64,000 nt of DNA from a bacterium. GTDB taxonomy: Bacteria > Armatimonadota > Zipacnadia > Zipacnadales > Zipacnadaceae. This document shows, one piece after another, positions 9,371-18,460 of the stretch. Where the stretch lies: assembly GCA_030603495.1 (NCBI GenBank), contig JAUVXR010000007.1:18672-82671 (forward strand), written 5' to 3'. How positions within the stretch are numbered: the stretch's first letter is position 1; each line of letters opens with the position of its first letter. Under the pieces are notes generated by a model. It worked only from the letters and a program-made list of their open reading frames with translations, had not been told where the DNA came from and did no database searches. The position numbers and the translations under genes were made by a program.

Positions 9371-9382
9371 GTTGACAAACAG

Positions 9383-10210
9383 TTAGAATCCCATATCTGC
9401 GGCCATTGTGCCGACGGCCTTCACCCAGGCATGAGTGGGATCGTCCATGGGAGCCATGCGCCGGTCGGTCACGCCCGCCATCATCCACAGGTAGTAGAGC
9501 TGATAGCCCGGTGCCGCGACCACCGGGTGATAGCCGCGCGGGAGAATAGTGTTGTCGTTGTTCCGGACGATGTAAGCTTGGTCAATGTCCAGATCATCGG
9601 TGTACATCACCTGGACACCGAAGCCCTGCGGCGGATTCACTCGGAAGTGGTAGATCTCCTGCATATTGACCTGGTGGGGGTAGTCGTCTTCCTCGTGCTT
9701 ATGCGGCGGGTAGCCGGACCAGTTGCCCGGCGGGTTGAAGGTCTCGCCGATGAGTAAGCGCTGGGCCTGGGGCACGTTCGTGCCGATGACATTGTGCACG
9801 TCGCGCCGCCAGTTCCAATTTCCGGCGTGGTTGACCTGGACGTCGTCAGGCATAATGACCTGCGCCGGGCCGGAGCTTTCCGAGGGGCTGGAGCATACCG
9901 CCAACTCGACGGCGCTGTCCGCCTGCACGCGCCAGGCAGTGCCCGGCGGCAGGTACGCGCCGGTGGCCTTGCCGGCGAAGACGGAGGTGCGGCCCCCCAG
10001 GCCGGGATGCTGCTCGCCGGCGATGTCCAGCGACAGGACACCGCTGAGTATTATCAGGCCGTATTCCCCGTCGCCGGTTTCGCTGCTATAGCTTTCACCG
10101 GCGGCTAAACTGATGATGGAGAAGCTGAGCAAGTCCAGCGGCCCGTCGCCTGCCTCGTATATTACGTTCTCGCCGCTGGTCAACTCTTTCGAGATTAGAT
10201 AGTCTGCCAT
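9383..10210 (-). CDS. iolB: 5-deoxy-glucuronate isomerase-like protein (IolB)
   Basis: The 275-residue bicupin protein carries family marks of IolB/KduI: LLIGETFNPPGNWSGYPPHKHEEDDYPHQVNMQEIYHFRV with the metal-binding histidines, then NNDNTILPRGYHPVVAAPGYQLYYLWMMAG near the C-terminus. IolB converts 5-deoxy-D-glucuronate in inositol breakdown; KduI acts on 5-keto-4-deoxyuronate. No other iol genes are recognisable here, so the native substrate may be another uronate. GAAGGAG precedes the ATG. It probably begins the minus-strand sugar operon and is divergent from the lyxose isomerase-like gene. Confidence 0.85.
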   Translation of the reverse strand: MADYLISKELTSGENVIYEAGDGPLDLLSFSIISLAAGESYSSETGDGEYGLIILSGVLSLDIAGEQHPGLGGRTSVFAGKATGAYLPPGTAWRVQADSAVELAVCSSPSESSGPAQVIMPDDVQVNHAGNWNWRRDVHNVIGTNVPQAQRLLIGETFNPPGNWSGYPPHKHEEDDYPHQVNMQEIYHFRVNPPQGFGVQVMYTDDLDIDQAYIVRNNDNTILPRGYHPVVAAPGYQLYYLWMMAGVTDRRMAPMDDPTHAWVKAVGTMAADMGF

Positions 10211-10402
10211 CTAGAGTCTCCTTCGTGAAATTGTACGGATGACTATTCGCCTTCGATTGGGCTATTCCTCCTTACTGTTACCCAACGGCGTAGCAACTTG
10301 TGCAGGTCTGTACTGGCTGGCTGGCGAAATGACACGTGCATGACCAAACAAACGGCTCATAGGATAGCACGCCACCAGCTATTGGGCAAGGAGGACTGAG
10401 CG

Positions 10403-11080
10403 ATGAAACGGTCGGAGATTAATCAGGCAATTGACGGCGGCATAGCCTTTTGCAAGCGGATGAACTTCCACCTGCCGCCTTTTGCGTACTGGTCGCTGGC
10501 AGAGTGGACGACCAAAGGACATGAGTACGACGAGATTCGGGACAATATGCTGGGGTGGGACGCGACCGATTTCGGCCTGGGCAAGTTCGACGAGATGGGT
10601 GGCCTGCTCTTTACCATTCGTAACGGCAACCATAAGTCAGACAAGTACGTAAAGCCGTACTGCGAGAAGCTGCTGCTTATCGGCCAGGACCAAGTCACGC
10701 CTTACCACTTCCATTTCGCCAAGATGGAAGACATCATCAACCGCGGTGGAGGAGAGCTGATGATCCAAGTCTACAATGCTGATGGGGACGAGCAGCTTGC
10801 GGATACGCCGGTGCAGGTCAACACCGACGGGCACATCTACACTGTCGAAGCCGGCGCGATCATCCGGCTCACTCCGGGCGAGAGCATCACGCTGCCGCCG
10901 TATCTTTATCACAAGTTCTGGGCGGAGAGTGAGGCGGTGCTGTGCGGCGAGGTCTCGATGGTCAACGACGATACCGTTGACAACCGCTTCTTGGAAGAGG
11001 TGGGCCGCTATCCGGACATAGAAGACGACGAGCCAGCGCGTTACCTGCTGTGCCATGAGTATCCGCCGGCGCTTGAATAA
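10403..11080 (+). CDS. D-lyxose/D-mannose ketol-isomerase family cupin (DUF1498)
   Basis: The 225-residue protein starts MKRSEINQAIDGGIAFCKRMNFHLPPFAYW after AAGGAGGA and contains YCEKLLLIGQDQVTPYHFHFAKMEDIINRGGGEL, the metal-binding cupin core of D-lyxose isomerases, and later LPPYLYHKFWAE. The family interconverts D-lyxose and D-xylulose, or mannose and fructose. With the xylulokinase about 6 kb away on the opposite strand, lyxose to xylulose to xylulose 5-phosphate is a sensible route. The 190-base gap with iolB probably holds divergent promoters, but I see no clear consensus there. Confidence 0.85.
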   Translation: MKRSEINQAIDGGIAFCKRMNFHLPPFAYWSLAEWTTKGHEYDEIRDNMLGWDATDFGLGKFDEMGGLLFTIRNGNHKSDKYVKPYCEKLLLIGQDQVTPYHFHFAKMEDIINRGGGELMIQVYNADGDEQLADTPVQVNTDGHIYTVEAGAIIRLTPGESITLPPYLYHKFWAESEAVLCGEVSMVNDDTVDNRFLEEVGRYPDIEDDEPARYLLCHEYPPALE

Positions 11081-11171
11081 TCCGGTGGGGGGGAGACCTG
11101 TGGCCCGGTTCCGGGCGGCGGAGTCCTTTTGTGGCGGCAAGGGTGCCCCTCGCGCAGCTTCATTGCGGTAT

Positions 11172-11207
11172 AGAAAGGGGGAAGGCTGCTGGGCCTTCCC
11201 CCTTTCT
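11172..11207. terminator. Strong 15-bp hairpin downstream of the isomerase gene
   Basis: AGAAAGGGGGAAGGC pairs perfectly with GCCTTCCCCCTTTCT around a 6-base TGCTGG loop, about 90 bases after the stop codon. There is no separate T tract, although the stem base is T-rich. It ends the sugar gene before the PBP promoter. Confidence 0.75.
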
Positions 11208-11255
11208 CCACAGCAGGAGAGCCTGGGCTGTTGTCATGGGACTGGCGAGCCTTCC

Positions 11256-11283
11256 TTGACGATACCTGTCGGTGTAGTATAAT
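11256..11283 (+). promoter_or_regulatory. Sigma-70-type promoter for the PBP1A-PBP2 operon
   Basis: TTGACG and a perfect TATAAT are separated by 16 bases. The predicted start of transcription, near 11290, is only about 5 bases before the ATG at 11295, which has no ribosome-binding site. The message is therefore probably leaderless. Confidence 0.75.
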
Positions 11284-11294
11284 CACATTGCGTC

Positions 11295-13748
11295 ATGAAC
11301 CGAAGAAGCAGCCGAAAAAGTCGGCGCAAAAGCCCCCGAAAGAGTTCCTACGCACATATTGCGCGCTGGTTTCGCTACGTGAATGCTCTTCTGCTGTTAG
11401 GAGCGACGGTGTTCATAGCGGCGTGGGCGGGGGGGCTAGTGGGACTGCGCGGTGCCTTCCAGGGCGAGCGGCAACTAGTGGACTATCGGCCGCGCCTGAC
11501 CACTCAGATCTACTCCACTGAGCGCCATCCCGACGGCGAGCCCACGCATACACTCATTGGGCAGGTCTACAAGGAGAACCGCCAGCTTGTGCGCCTGCGT
11601 GACATACCCAGGGAACTGCAGCAGGCGACCATTGCCATCGAAGATCACCGCTTCTGGAAACACCGGGGGATCAGCCCGCGGGATATGCTGCGGGCCGCCT
11701 GGGTCAACCTGCGCGGCGGTACGATGAGGCAGGGCGCCAGCACCCTCACCCAGCAGCTCGTGCGCAATATCTGGCTCAGCCACGAGCGCACCTGGGACCG
11801 CAAGCTCAAGGAGATACTGCTATCTATCGAAGTGGAGCGGCGCTTCTCCAAGCAGGAGATCCTCGAGATGTACCTCAACGAGGTCTACTATGGTCATGGC
11901 GCCTACGGCATCGGCACCGCGGCGCGTACTCTCTTTGGCAAGCAACCGGCCGAACTGACACTCGGCGAAGTCACGCTATTGGCCGGCTTGCCTCGAGCGC
12001 CGGCGTATTATTCTCCGTTTAACTATCCCGACCACGCCAAGAAGCGGCGGCAGGAAGTGCTGGCAGCGATGCAGCGCGAGGGATATATCACCAGCCGCCA
12101 GGCAGAAGCGGCGGCTGACGAGCAGATCCAAAGCCGCCTCCAGCCCGAGGCGCAAGCGGTGGGAATCGTTGCCCGTCACGCACCGTACTTCACTCACCTG
12201 GTGATTCGGGTGTTGTGTCAGCAGTACGGTGTGGATCGGGTGTACGAGGGCGGCTGGCGTGTCTACACGACTTTGGATAAGCGCATCCAGGAGATCGCCG
12301 AAGATGAACTGACGGGGCAAGTCGAGGAACTCCGCAAGCAGCGGCGCATCAAAGGCAACCTCGTTGGGCAGGGGGCGCTGGCTTGCGTGGATGTGCATAC
12401 CGGTGACGTGCTGGCCATGGTCGGTGGCGTGGGGCCCTACGAAGAGATCCAGTACAACCGCGCCCATCCCGGGCCGCCTGGCTACGGGCGGCAGCCGGGC
12501 TCATCATTTAAACCCTATGTCTGGGCGGCTGGCCTGGAGTCGGGCTATGGGCCGAATTCGGTCTTCAGCGCCGATCCCCTCGCCATCCGAGTGGGGCGGG
12601 ACATTTGGCAACCCAAAAACTACTCGGCGGGCCAAAGCGGCAACTACACGCTGCGTCGGGCACTGGCCGATTCGGTAAACCTCGTAGCAGTCCGGCTGCT
12701 GCAAAAGATTGGCGCGAAGAAGGTCGTCGGGTATGCTGCACGGATGCTGGATATCCCGGAGCAGCGACTAGCCGAAGTCCCGGCGCTGGCGCTGGGTGTG
12801 TCAAATCTCTCGCCGCTGGAACAGGCCTCGGGGTATGCCTGCTTCGCCAGCGGTGGCCTACGTGCCAGGCGCCGTTTCTTCACCCGCATTGAAAACCACC
12901 GGGGCGAGGTGATTGTAGACAATCCACTGCAAGTGACCCGGGTCCTGCGTCCGGCCACCGCCCTAAGTATGATTTCTATGCTGAAAACGGTGGTTACGTC
13001 TGGTACCGGTACCACAGCGCAGATAAGGGGCGTGGCAGCGGGCGGCAAGACGGGAACAACCCAGGATGGACGCGATGCCTGGTGGGTGGGCTTCACTCCG
13101 GACCTGTCCGCGGCGGTCTGGGTCGGGAACAACGATAACAAGCCGATGCGAAGCTCAAGCGGCCGCCGTTTCTGCGCGCCGGTCTGGCAGAAGTTTATGA
13201 AACGCGTCACTGAGATGCTGCAATGTGGCGGGGAGTTTCCCAAAGGTAAGGGGGTTGTTGCTACCAGGCCCGACGAAGTCGGAGAAGAGGAAGAAGAGGA
13301 GGACGAAGGGGTCGTTAGGCCCATTTGTACGGCTAGCGGGCGGCGAGCGACTGCCTATTGCCCGCAGACTACAGACGAGTTCTTCGCGGCTGGCGAGGAC
13401 CTGCCGGGTCCGTGCACTATGCATCGGAAGGTGGCCACCCCGGCTGGCAGTCGGCCGGGTGACTCCGGCGAGCAGCCGGGCCCACCGGCGGAGCGGACGA
13501 TTCGGGTGACGATCTGCCAGGATTCCGGGAAGCTGGCGACGCCTTTTTGCCCGCAGACACGGGAGATCGAGGTTCCGGTTGGGTCGGCTCCCACTGGCTC
13601 ATGCGACCTGCACACGCCGCCAGCACCTCCGCCCCAGCCAACTGCGCCGAGTGATGCTGGTCCTGGGGAGCGGCAGGAGGCGGAGCCAGGGGACCAGCCG
13701 GTCATTGAGCCAACCCGCCGCGACGAATCCGTCAACGAATTGCCCTGA
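11295..13748 (+). CDS. mrcA: Class A penicillin-binding protein 1A (transglycosylase/transpeptidase)
   Basis: The 817-residue protein has a very basic N-terminus (RRSSRKSRRKSPRKS), one membrane anchor near 33-55, a GT51 transglycosylase (EDHRFWKHRG, GASTLTQQLVRN, RRFSKQEILEMYLNEVYYG) and a transpeptidase with SSFK, SVN and KTGTT motifs. It polymerises and cross-links peptidoglycan outside the membrane. After an acidic run (EEEEEEDEG), the tail holds two copies of a Cys module: C-x11-C...C-x2-H at about 675-710 and 750-785, joined by Pro-rich linkers. Such CxxSG..AT..CP modules occur in other PBPs. It overlaps the next gene by one base (TGATG). Confidence 0.93.
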   Translation: MNRRSSRKSRRKSPRKSSYAHIARWFRYVNALLLLGATVFIAAWAGGLVGLRGAFQGERQLVDYRPRLTTQIYSTERHPDGEPTHTLIGQVYKENRQLVRLRDIPRELQQATIAIEDHRFWKHRGISPRDMLRAAWVNLRGGTMRQGASTLTQQLVRNIWLSHERTWDRKLKEILLSIEVERRFSKQEILEMYLNEVYYGHGAYGIGTAARTLFGKQPAELTLGEVTLLAGLPRAPAYYSPFNYPDHAKKRRQEVLAAMQREGYITSRQAEAAADEQIQSRLQPEAQAVGIVARHAPYFTHLVIRVLCQQYGVDRVYEGGWRVYTTLDKRIQEIAEDELTGQVEELRKQRRIKGNLVGQGALACVDVHTGDVLAMVGGVGPYEEIQYNRAHPGPPGYGRQPGSSFKPYVWAAGLESGYGPNSVFSADPLAIRVGRDIWQPKNYSAGQSGNYTLRRALADSVNLVAVRLLQKIGAKKVVGYAARMLDIPEQRLAEVPALALGVSNLSPLEQASGYACFASGGLRARRRFFTRIENHRGEVIVDNPLQVTRVLRPATALSMISMLKTVVTSGTGTTAQIRGVAAGGKTGTTQDGRDAWWVGFTPDLSAAVWVGNNDNKPMRSSSGRRFCAPVWQKFMKRVTEMLQCGGEFPKGKGVVATRPDEVGEEEEEEDEGVVRPICTASGRRATAYCPQTTDEFFAAGEDLPGPCTMHRKVATPAGSRPGDSGEQPGPPAERTIRVTICQDSGKLATPFCPQTREIEVPVGSAPTGSCDLHTPPAPPPQPTAPSDAGPGERQEAEPGDQPVIEPTRRDESVNELP

Positions 13749-15724
13749 TGGACAGCTTCACAGATCAAAAGGCTGTGTTTTCGATTCGGCTGCGTGCTAT
13801 AGCCATCGCTATCGCAGTGGTCTTTGCAGTGTTTGCTGGGCGGCTGTGGCTACTGCAGCTTACGCACTGGACGGCCTATGCTGAGCGGGCCGTCGGCAAT
13901 CGCACTAAGATAGTCTGGGAAGAGGCGGCGCGGGGGTTGATCTACGACCGCAGCGGGCGAGTTCTCGCAGAAAACGAGCCTGGTTGGAACGTTGAGATCG
14001 TGCCGGCGGACTTGCCCCGCGATCCCGAGCGAGTCGAGGAGATCATCGCCCAACTGGCCAGCATTCTGGGGCCGGAAAAGGGCACTTCAACGGTCGAAAT
14101 CCGCGAGCGGATTGAAAAGATCTGTGCGCAGACCATTGTGGAGGCGATGCCGCTGGAGGAGATCGGGGAAAATGTCTCGCTTCGCGTAGTGCAGGCGATC
14201 GAGGCCCGGCAGTATGAGATGCCCGGCGTGGTGATCAAGGAGGTCCTCAGACGCCGCTATCCAGGTGGGGAGTTGGCAGCGCACGTAATCGGCTTTGTGC
14301 GTGGGATCACTGACCTGCAGCTTGAGCGTGTTAGGGACTACCGTTGGCCCCAGTCAGGGCAAACAGCTAACAGGCTGCTGGATATTCCCGAGTTATCCGA
14401 GGAGCGCATATACACGGCCAGTTCTCAATTTGGACAGGAGGGGGTTGAAGCTTCGTACGAATGGCGGGAGCGCAACGGGAAGGTGCTGCCCATCTTACAG
14501 GGCCGTAGAGGCTATCACCTGTACGAGGTCAATGCCGCCGGCCACCCCGTGCGAGAGATCGAATCCCGGTCGGCTGAGCCGGGAGCAGCCATATACTTGA
14601 GTATTGATAGCAATGTGCAAAGGGTGGCGGAAAAGGCTTTGGAGGAAGCGATTGGCAGCCGGCTCAGCGGTGCAGCGGTGATGATTGACGTGCAGACTGG
14701 TGAGATAATCGCCCTGGCGAGTAAGCCAAGTCTGGACGCCAACATCTGGACCGAGCCGATTCCACCCGACAGGTGGCAGCGTATTGAGAGCGACGAGCGT
14801 CATCCTCTCCAGAACAAGGCGATCGCCGGCGAGTATCAGCCGGCCTCCGTCTTCAAGCTGATTTCAGCAACCGCGGCTTTGCAGGCTACCTCTCTCACTA
14901 CCGCCACCGGATTCCATTGCGACGGGTCCATCACCGTGGGGCGCCACCATCAACTGTTCAAGTGTTGGAAGAGCCGTCCTGGGCACGGCTCGGTGAGCTT
15001 CTACAAGGGCATAGCCGAGTCCTGTGACGTCTACTTCTACGAGCTGGTGCGCAAAGCGGGCTTGACCAGCCGTAACCTGGCGCGTTACGCTCGATTATTT
15101 GGGCTGGGCAGCGTAACTGGCATTGACATCCCCGGCGAGGAAGAGGGGCTGGTGCCGGACCGTGAGTGGAAGGACACAGTAGAGCGTGCGCCGTGGTCCA
15201 CCGGTGATACGCTTAATATGGTCATTGGCCAGGGGTGGCTCCAGGCGACGCCCCTGCAGATGGCAGTGGTAACGGCGGCGGTAGCCAATGGGGGAAAGGT
15301 GCTTACCCCGCGGGTGGTGCGCAAGATTCAGTGGCCCCGCTGGCTTGATGGGCGGACGGAGATGCTGCAGCAACCGCCAGCCCGCCAGCTTGACCTTGAT
15401 GAGAAGACCTTGGCCAGGGTACGTGCCGGCATGCGGCGCGCGGTCACTGACGCACACGGTACGGCCCGTGCTGTCGGCAACTTAGGAGTGTCCGTCGCTG
15501 GGAAGACCGGTTCCGCTCAGCATATTCCGAATCGTCCGACTCATGCCTGGTTCGTCTGCTTTGCTCCTTATGAGCAGCCCAAGTATGCGGTAGCAGTCTT
15601 TGTATGGGAAGGCGGTGGCGGAGGCAAAACGGCTGCGCCCATCGCTCGCCGCATTCTGGCTGCAGCCTTCGGCACAGCGGGAGCGGGCCGCGGGCTGGCC
15701 ACGCTTCCTGTCGCCTCGGACTGA
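13748..15724 (+). CDS. mrdA: Penicillin-binding protein 2 (class B transpeptidase)
   Basis: The 658-residue protein has one N-terminal membrane helix (about 16-38), the PBP dimer region starting RGLIYDRSGRVLAENEPGW, and a transpeptidase with YQPASVFKLISA (SxxK), SCD and GKTGSAQ. PBP2 cross-links peptidoglycan in the elongation machinery. Its start codon overlaps the stop of the PBP1A gene (TGATG), so the pair is translationally coupled and makes a complete synthesis pair from one promoter. MreB/RodA genes are not in the window. Confidence 0.9.
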   Translation: MDSFTDQKAVFSIRLRAIAIAIAVVFAVFAGRLWLLQLTHWTAYAERAVGNRTKIVWEEAARGLIYDRSGRVLAENEPGWNVEIVPADLPRDPERVEEIIAQLASILGPEKGTSTVEIRERIEKICAQTIVEAMPLEEIGENVSLRVVQAIEARQYEMPGVVIKEVLRRRYPGGELAAHVIGFVRGITDLQLERVRDYRWPQSGQTANRLLDIPELSEERIYTASSQFGQEGVEASYEWRERNGKVLPILQGRRGYHLYEVNAAGHPVREIESRSAEPGAAIYLSIDSNVQRVAEKALEEAIGSRLSGAAVMIDVQTGEIIALASKPSLDANIWTEPIPPDRWQRIESDERHPLQNKAIAGEYQPASVFKLISATAALQATSLTTATGFHCDGSITVGRHHQLFKCWKSRPGHGSVSFYKGIAESCDVYFYELVRKAGLTSRNLARYARLFGLGSVTGIDIPGEEEGLVPDREWKDTVERAPWSTGDTLNMVIGQGWLQATPLQMAVVTAAVANGGKVLTPRVVRKIQWPRWLDGRTEMLQQPPARQLDLDEKTLARVRAGMRRAVTDAHGTARAVGNLGVSVAGKTGSAQHIPNRPTHAWFVCFAPYEQPKYAVAVFVWEGGGGGKTAAPIARRILAAAFGTAGAGRGLATLPVASD

Positions 15725-15741
15725 GGCCGGCGCTGCCGGCG

Positions 15742-15770
15742 TTGGCACGGACCTGGCGCCGTGATATGAT
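15742..15770 (+). promoter_or_regulatory. Sigma-70-type promoter for the sigma/anti-sigma operon
   Basis: TTGGCA and TATGAT lie 17 bases apart in the 69-base gap after the PBP2 gene. Predicted transcription starts near 15777, just before the first possible start codon at 15794. This would separate the ECF operon from the PBP operon. Confidence 0.6.
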
Positions 15771-15793
15771 ATAGAGCCCTGCACCGCGTTATC

Positions 15794-16540
15794 ATGACTG
15801 GTATCGGCCGTGTTGCGGGTGAGAATATGCGGGTCCGGGACTCTGACAACCGAACAATTTTGCCTCCTCAGGTGTTTATAGTAACAAGCGAGGAGCCAAA
15901 TAGTGCTGAGTGCGAGCCGGCGGCAGCCGGCATGGATGATAATGCCGTAGTAGACGCAGTGCAGCGGGGCGATAGTGAGGCGTTTGGGACACTGGTGGAT
16001 CGCTATCATACCGAGGTATACGGACTAGCCGCACGGATGTGTGGCCTGGAGGCGGCTGAGGATTTGACCCAGGATATCTTTCTCAAGGTGCTCACGGCGC
16101 TGCGTCAGTTCCGGTTCCGGCGCGAGGCGAGTTTCCGCACTTGGCTCTATCGGATTGCTATGAATGGTGCGATAAACGAGTTGCGGCGGCGCAAACGACG
16201 TCAGCAGTTTAAGGGCCCGTCTCTGGACGAGCCGGTGCCGACCGAGGACGGGTACCGGAGCCGACAACTGGCTGATAGCACTGATGAACCATACCAACGT
16301 GTCGTGCGGAGCGAGCTGGAACAGGCCGTGCACGACGTGCTGGAGCTGCTTACGCCCAAGCAGCGGGCGGCGCTGGTTCTGATAGACCTAGAAGGACTCA
16401 ATTACGAAGAGGCAGCGAATGTGCTGGGTTGCCCACTGGGCACCTTAAAGTCGCGTCTGGTGCGTGCCCGGAGTGCCTTCGCTCAGAAGTTCCAGCAGTA
16501 CTGGCCGCAGTGGGCGCCGACCAGCGCCGCGAGCAGCTAG
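15794..16540 (+). CDS. ECF-type RNA polymerase sigma factor (RpoE-like)
   Basis: The 248-residue ORF contains sigma region 2 (GDSEAFGTLVDRYHTEVYGLAARMCG, then AEDLTQDIFLKVLTALRQFR, FRTWLYRIAMNGAINELRRRKR) and region 4 (LEQAVHDVLELLTPKQRAALVLIDLEGLNYEEAANVLGCPLGTLKSRLVRARSAF). The first 46 residues are not conserved; Met47 (MDDNAVVDAVQRGD) would be a more typical start, but no ribosome-binding site favours it clearly. The gene is followed by its likely anti-sigma factor 55 bases later, so it probably responds to an envelope signal. Confidence 0.9.
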   Translation: MTGIGRVAGENMRVRDSDNRTILPPQVFIVTSEEPNSAECEPAAAGMDDNAVVDAVQRGDSEAFGTLVDRYHTEVYGLAARMCGLEAAEDLTQDIFLKVLTALRQFRFRREASFRTWLYRIAMNGAINELRRRKRRQQFKGPSLDEPVPTEDGYRSRQLADSTDEPYQRVVRSELEQAVHDVLELLTPKQRAALVLIDLEGLNYEEAANVLGCPLGTLKSRLVRARSAFAQKFQQYWPQWAPTSAASS

Positions 16541-16595
16541 GAGAGACTGAAGCGGCATAGTCAGTAGCCGACTTCACTGGGATGAGGTAGACAGT

Positions 16596-17582
16596 ATGCA
16601 ATGCCGAGAATGCCGCAAGTGGATGCAACCGTACCTGGCGGAGACGTTGCCGGGGAAACGGAGGGAGGATTTCGACCGCCATCTCTCCGAGTGCGCCCAC
16701 TGCGCCCGGGAACTTGCCGCCAAGCAGGAGATTATTGAGCTGCTCCACGAGTTGCCGGCGCCCACGCCTCCTGCCGACCTGTCCGTCCGCATCAAGCTCA
16801 TGGCCGATGCGGCGTTGAGCCCGTCGGCGCAGGTTACTCGGAGACCGGTGGCGGCGTATCTCAAGCTTGCCGGTGCTGGGGCTGCCGCGTTGCTCTTGGC
16901 GATGGCAACGGTGGTGCTCCTGGGGCCGCCTGGGCCGCAACGGGCCCAACCGGTCGTTGCGGTAGCGCCGGTTGCCCATAGGGATGCGACTATTTCGGAA
17001 CAAGTAGACACGACTCCTCCATCAGTGGTGGTAGTGGAGCGCACCCGTCCGTCACTATCGCGTCCATCTCGGCTTAGGCCGGCGCCCCGTGCCCGGGTGG
17101 TACCTGATCACGCGGCGCCGAAGAGTTCCGCGTCGGTTGCCGAACGGCTGGTAGAGGAGAATCCCGGCGGGCGCACTGCCAGCATAATGCCAGCGGTCGT
17201 GCCGCCTCCGGCGGAGCACTCGGGGCCAACTGTGGTCAACGTGCTCGATAAGGCGCCCAGTGCTCGAATGGTGCAGACGGCCGACGAGCGAGATGCCTGT
17301 GTCCCGGTGATCTTGGCAGAGGCTGCGCCTCGCACCGGCCCTTCCCGGGGGGGAGGACCGGCTCCCACGGCGACGACAGGCCGCGGTGCAGCGGACGAAG
17401 CCGCCGGAACACTGGTGGGCACGCTGGTGGCCAATGCCGTGGTCAACCGCTACGTCCGGGAAGCGGTTATCGAGAGCGATGCGACGATAATGTTGCTGGC
17501 AACATCGGCGCCGGCCTCACTGAGCGATGTGGGTTTCCTGGTCAGAGAGGCCGAGGACGAAGAGGCTAACAATGGGTGGTAG
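16596..17582 (+). CDS. Membrane anti-sigma factor with zinc-finger (zf-HC2) domain
   Basis: The 328-residue protein begins MQCRECRKWMQPYLAETL and has HLSECAHCARELA, the H-x3-C-x2-C zinc motif of anti-sigma factors that bind ECF sigma factors. One membrane helix lies at about 88-108 (AGAGAAALLLAMATVVLLG). The external ~220 residues are Pro/Ala/Thr/Ser-rich with no recognisable domain. Place and order support a role in holding the preceding sigma factor at the membrane until a signal arrives. The sensory part is unfamiliar. Confidence 0.85.
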   Translation: MQCRECRKWMQPYLAETLPGKRREDFDRHLSECAHCARELAAKQEIIELLHELPAPTPPADLSVRIKLMADAALSPSAQVTRRPVAAYLKLAGAGAAALLLAMATVVLLGPPGPQRAQPVVAVAPVAHRDATISEQVDTTPPSVVVVERTRPSLSRPSRLRPAPRARVVPDHAAPKSSASVAERLVEENPGGRTASIMPAVVPPPAEHSGPTVVNVLDKAPSARMVQTADERDACVPVILAEAAPRTGPSRGGGPAPTATTGRGAADEAAGTLVGTLVANAVVNRYVREAVIESDATIMLLATSAPASLSDVGFLVREAEDEEANNGW

Positions 17583-17588
17583 CAGCTT

Positions 17589-18428
17589 ATGAGTAAGGCA
17601 GCTCTTGTAGCGCTGGCCATTGGATTGCTCAGCGCGTTATCCGGGGGCCAACTGCGCGGTGACGAGGTAGGCGTGAACGAGACATCAACCGCGGCCGGGG
17701 CAGCGGTGGCGCCACCAGTTCTGGACATCTTTTCGATGATCGAGCGGGCGAGCGTCGAGCAGCGGGCAAGGATGAGTCGCTTCCTGGTCAACAAGCACCC
17801 CACGCTCGCTACCGACCTGTTTGAGGTCTTCGCCGCTCAGGCGCCTGAGGCGCTCGGCGAGGTATCCGGCTACATTGACCATCTGGTCAAGACCAAGTAT
17901 CCGCAGATCCCCACGCTGATTTCCGCGGAGTTGCAGATGGTGCCGGCAGTTCGGTCCACTGTCGTGCAGGTTATCAGCGAAAAGTACCCTGAATTGGTAG
18001 CAGACCTCCGGGAGGTGCCCGCGGGGGAGAATGTGCAGACTCGCGCCGCACAGCTAATCAACGAGAAATACCCGGAACTGCTGAAGGATGTGCTAGGAAC
18101 GATCACCCTTAAGTTTTCCGGCTTGCTGGTAAGCCTTCAGCACAAGGTCATTAGTAATCATCCGGAGATCGTAATTGATGTGGCGCGGATGGTACAGGAG
18201 AAATACCCAGGGCTGACCAACGAAGTGCTGATTCTACTCCTGACCAAGTACCCGGACGTGCTGCCGGGCCTGATAGCGGTACTCACTGGCCCACCTGCGG
18301 CGGATTCCGCAGAAGCGCAGCCCGATGGTGCGGGGGCGTTGGATCCAGGGGCGAGGGAGACTCCGGCTGTACCGGCGGCCCCTCGCGTACCGTCAGAGGC
18401 CATTGGGGAATCGGCTGAGGGAGAATAG
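17589..18428 (+). CDS. Exported protein of unknown function with 15-residue YP-centred repeats
   Basis: I do not recognise this 279-residue protein. The first ~24 residues look like a signal peptide. From about 55 to 235 the sequence repeats a unit close to [YHF]P-x-[LIV]-x3-[LIV]-x2-[LIV]-x3-K. Its proline (or equivalent) positions are 71, 86, 105, 119, 134, 162, 177, 192, 207 and 222, mostly 15 apart, with examples YPELVADL, YPELLKDV, HPEIVIDV, YPGLTNEV and YPDVLPGL. One amphipathic helix per repeat, stacked as a solenoid, is my inference. The tail from 236 is Pro/Ala/Glu-rich. It starts 6 bases after the anti-sigma gene, so it belongs to the ECF operon, perhaps as target or signal partner. 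Confidence 0.8.
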   Translation: MSKAALVALAIGLLSALSGGQLRGDEVGVNETSTAAGAAVAPPVLDIFSMIERASVEQRARMSRFLVNKHPTLATDLFEVFAAQAPEALGEVSGYIDHLVKTKYPQIPTLISAELQMVPAVRSTVVQVISEKYPELVADLREVPAGENVQTRAAQLINEKYPELLKDVLGTITLKFSGLLVSLQHKVISNHPEIVIDVARMVQEKYPGLTNEVLILLLTKYPDVLPGLIAVLTGPPAADSAEAQPDGAGALDPGARETPAVPAAPRVPSEAIGESAEGE

Positions 18429-18460
18429 TGGCGACGGGCTCTCTATCGCGAGCAATAATG

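Noticed and set aside
12644-13324. 226-residue minus-strand ORF with a poly-Ser run
   Set aside because: Antisense of the PBP1A transpeptidase domain; the Ser run mirrors the Glu codons of the acidic linker.
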